NCBI GenBank assembly: GCA_005877345.1
Contig: VBPR01000166.1
Location: forward strand, 1-7,499
Direction: 5' to 3'
Source: Nitrososphaerota archaeon
Lineage (GTDB): Archaea; Thermoproteota; Nitrososphaeria; Nitrososphaerales; Nitrososphaeraceae
Length of the DNA: 7,499 nucleotides
This document shows positions 6,608 through 7,499 of this stretch, one piece after another. Below the pieces are notes generated by a model. It was not told the DNA's origin. It did no database searches and saw nothing but the letters and a program-made list of their open reading frames with translations. Positions within the stretch are counted from its first letter, which is position 1. Each line of letters opens with the position of its first letter. The translations under genes and the position numbers were made by a program.

Positions 6608-6634
6608 TTAATACATCCATTTTCATGATATAAT

Positions 6635-6841
6635 ATGACATCGATAAAAATATTTAAAAATCATGATAGCCAAAACCTAGAAAACGATGTTAACAAATTC
6701 TTGCAAGGTTATGAGAACTATCTAACAAGCGTGAGCCTAATGACCTTCATTAAGGACTCATCACCGATCTTTCTAGCAGTAGTTACTATACTAGAAGAAA
6801 AAATACCCCCAGTAAACGTGGAAACCGCTGATACTAAGTAA
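6635..6841 (+). CDS. Small Cse60-like protein
   Basis: This 68-residue protein has a strand, helix, strand, strand pattern: SIKIFKNHDSQ, then LENDVNKFLQGYENYL, then SVSLMTFIKDSS and IFLAVVTILEEK. The order, with its LExxVNKFL helix followed by two strands, resembles the small Cse60 family known first from Bacillus sporulation; the similarity is from memory and covers a short length. In an archaeon it cannot relate to sporulation, so no function is proposed. There is no signal peptide or membrane segment. The start at ATG 6635 agrees with the TATA-like box upstream; the stop is TAA. It stands alone, with a possible UUCG-loop terminator about 60 bases after its end. Confidence 0.65.
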   Translation: MTSIKIFKNHDSQNLENDVNKFLQGYENYLTSVSLMTFIKDSSPIFLAVVTILEEKIPPVNVETADTK

Positions 6842-6898
6842 ACTATCCAACTTAATGAACTCAGCAAAGTTTAGGTTTACAGAAAATAACTAAAAAGT

Positions 6899-6932
6899 GA
6901 TAAATTCGTTTATCTATTTTTACTAATTTTTT
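6899..6932 (+). terminator. UUCG-loop hairpin with T tracts, likely terminator of the Cse60-like gene
   Basis: GATAAA (6899-6904) and TTTATC (6909-6914) pair perfectly around a TTCG loop, followed by T runs at 6917-6921 and 6927-6932. It lies about 60 nt after the stop codon. Confidence 0.5.
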
Positions 6933-6992
6933 ATGTAATTTCGGATAATTCAAAATTTGAGTTGAACCGTATAGGCGTTCTAATTAGTAAAA
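6918..6992. repeat. 11-bp perfect inverted repeat with 53-nt spacer
   Basis: TTTTACTAATT (6918-6928) and AATTAGTAAAA (6982-6992) are exact reverse complements. In RNA they would close a stem around a 53-nt region that contains a smaller palindrome, TCAAA-a-TTTGA. Confidence 0.5.
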
Positions 6993-7221
6993 CTTAATGC
7001 TCGAATCAATTATACAGTTCATTTGTGTATTGTGCCATCATGTCAAATGATGACATTCGTAATGGTGTCAGGTTCACGCACTGCAAATTCATCCAAATTC
7101 ACGGGATTTGTATACTACAGCTATTCGAAAAACTATAAGAATAATACAAAGGAGGTTATGGGATGTATTAACATAACAATCAAGTCCACGATTGAATACT
7201 AGAATTTGAATAAAAATTAAA

Positions 7222-7230
7222 TTATATAAG
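7222..7230 (+). promoter_or_regulatory. TATA box of the EgtB-like gene
   Basis: The sequence ttatataag begins 27 nt before ATG 7249. It is the best TATA match in the window and fits a leaderless mRNA. Confidence 0.55.
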
Positions 7231-7248
7231 ATTCATTTATCAGTAATA

Positions 7249-7499
7249 ATGACTCAACTTATAACTAGCAACGTAAAAAAATTGCGTTTGGATTTTCTGA
7301 ATGTAAGAAATACTTCTTCGCTTATCTTTGAACCAATTTCAATAGAAGATGCGGTAATGCAGTCTGATCCATTTGGCAGTACGCCAAATTGGCATATTGC
7401 TCATGTGACCTGGTTTTTTCAAAAAATTCTTGAAAAATATAAACAAGACGTAGGTAAAAATTCAATTAACACAGATTATCTCAATTCATATTATCAACG
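7249..7499 (+). CDS. EgtB-like sulfoxide synthase (ergothioneine-type biosynthesis), 5' part; runs off the right edge
   Basis: Only the first 83 residues are present. They match the N-terminal DinB-like helical domain of EgtB-family enzymes: an early Arg in FLNVRNTSSLIF, the helix SIEDAVMQSDPFGSTPNWHIAH, and AHVTWFFQKIL, followed by LNSYY. In EgtB the His of the WHxAH motif (His49 or His52 here) is one of three iron ligands; the HxxxH pair supplying the others, and the C-terminal formylglycine-enzyme-like domain, lie outside the window. EgtB joins hercynine to a thiol donor with O2 as oxidant, a step toward ergothioneine; related OvoA acts on histidine. The start at ATG 7249 fits the TATA box. 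The partner methyltransferase (EgtD) is not in the window and would help decide the pathway. Family assignment is strong for a fragment; the exact substrate is inferred. Confidence 0.82.
   Translation, partial: MTQLITSNVKKLRLDFLNVRNTSSLIFEPISIEDAVMQSDPFGSTPNWHIAHVTWFFQKILEKYKQDVGKNSINTDYLNSYYQ

Larger units (their letters stand above)
6842..7248. other. 407-base gap without a convincing gene
   Basis: This gap between the Cse60-like gene and the EgtB-like gene holds a hairpin with a UUCG loop (6899-6914), an 11-bp inverted repeat with arms 54 nt apart (6918-6992), a 6-bp palindrome ATGTCA-aatga-TGACAT (7040-7056 region), an 8-bp direct repeat CAAATTCA at 7084-7091 and 7094-7101, and a GGAGG at 7151-7155 with no fitting gene. 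A 51-codon ORF at 7047-7202 has no recognisable protein character. I see no tRNA and no clear C/D box pair. Confidence 0.6.

Noticed and set aside
7047..7053. ATGATGA as a C box of a C/D box guide RNA
   Set aside because: No D or D' box (CTGA) follows at usable distance.
7149..7167. GGAGG followed by ATG codons, as for a ribosome binding site
   Set aside because: The best-spaced ATG is followed by a stop after two codons, so no gene uses it; the next gene appears leaderless.
7047..7202. 51-codon plus-strand frame in the long gap
   Set aside because: It has no TATA box at fitting distance, no ribosome binding site and low-complexity composition (many Asn, Ser, Tyr); I see no support for translation.

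Overview
The window looks like an AT-rich genome segment of an ammonia-oxidising archaeon (Thaumarchaeota/Nitrososphaeria, probably the Nitrososphaerales branch). The reasons are an archaeal-type tRNA-splicing endonuclease, a PIN-domain/P-loop ATPase of the archaeal PINA type, a DUF47/PhoU-like protein, a small basic protein of a type I recall from thaumarchaea, and TATA-like boxes about 22-35 nt before many start codons, as expected for leaderless archaeal mRNAs. The lineage is an inference: no rRNA or tRNA gene lies in the window.

Layout. Minus strand, 1-2763: the N-terminal part of a PIN/P-loop ATPase runs off the left edge, and upstream of it lies a large two-domain short-chain dehydrogenase (SDR) protein resembling the N-terminal half of Chloroflexus malonyl-CoA reductase. 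The SDR reading frame is broken by one in-frame TAG at 1261-1263, beyond which the same frame stays open for 95 more codons of convincing protein. Plus strand, 2915-3196: a small acidic hypothetical protein, divergent from the SDR gene. Minus strand, 3336-4888: a small two-helix membrane protein, then a DUF47/PhoU-like protein whose stop overlaps the start of tRNA-splicing endonuclease (endA) in a TAATG junction. Plus strand, 5131-6141: homoserine dehydrogenase (hom) with a TTG start. After that come a small basic protein (minus), a small Cse60-like protein (plus), a 407-base gap with inverted repeats, and at the right edge the start of an EgtB-like iron-dependent oxygenase of ergothioneine-type biosynthesis (plus).

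How the parts relate. The genes are mostly short housekeeping or metabolic units: RNA processing (endA), aspartate-family amino acid synthesis (hom), possible 3-hydroxypropionate-related redox chemistry (SDR protein), and thiol-histidine antioxidant synthesis (EgtB-like). I see no CRISPR array, insertion sequence, integrase, tRNA or rRNA. The most notable signal is the in-frame amber codon in the SDR gene: a recent nonsense mutation, a sequence error, or true read-through/recoding. A second oddity in the same protein is Gln in place of the usual catalytic Lys of the SDR YxxxK motif.
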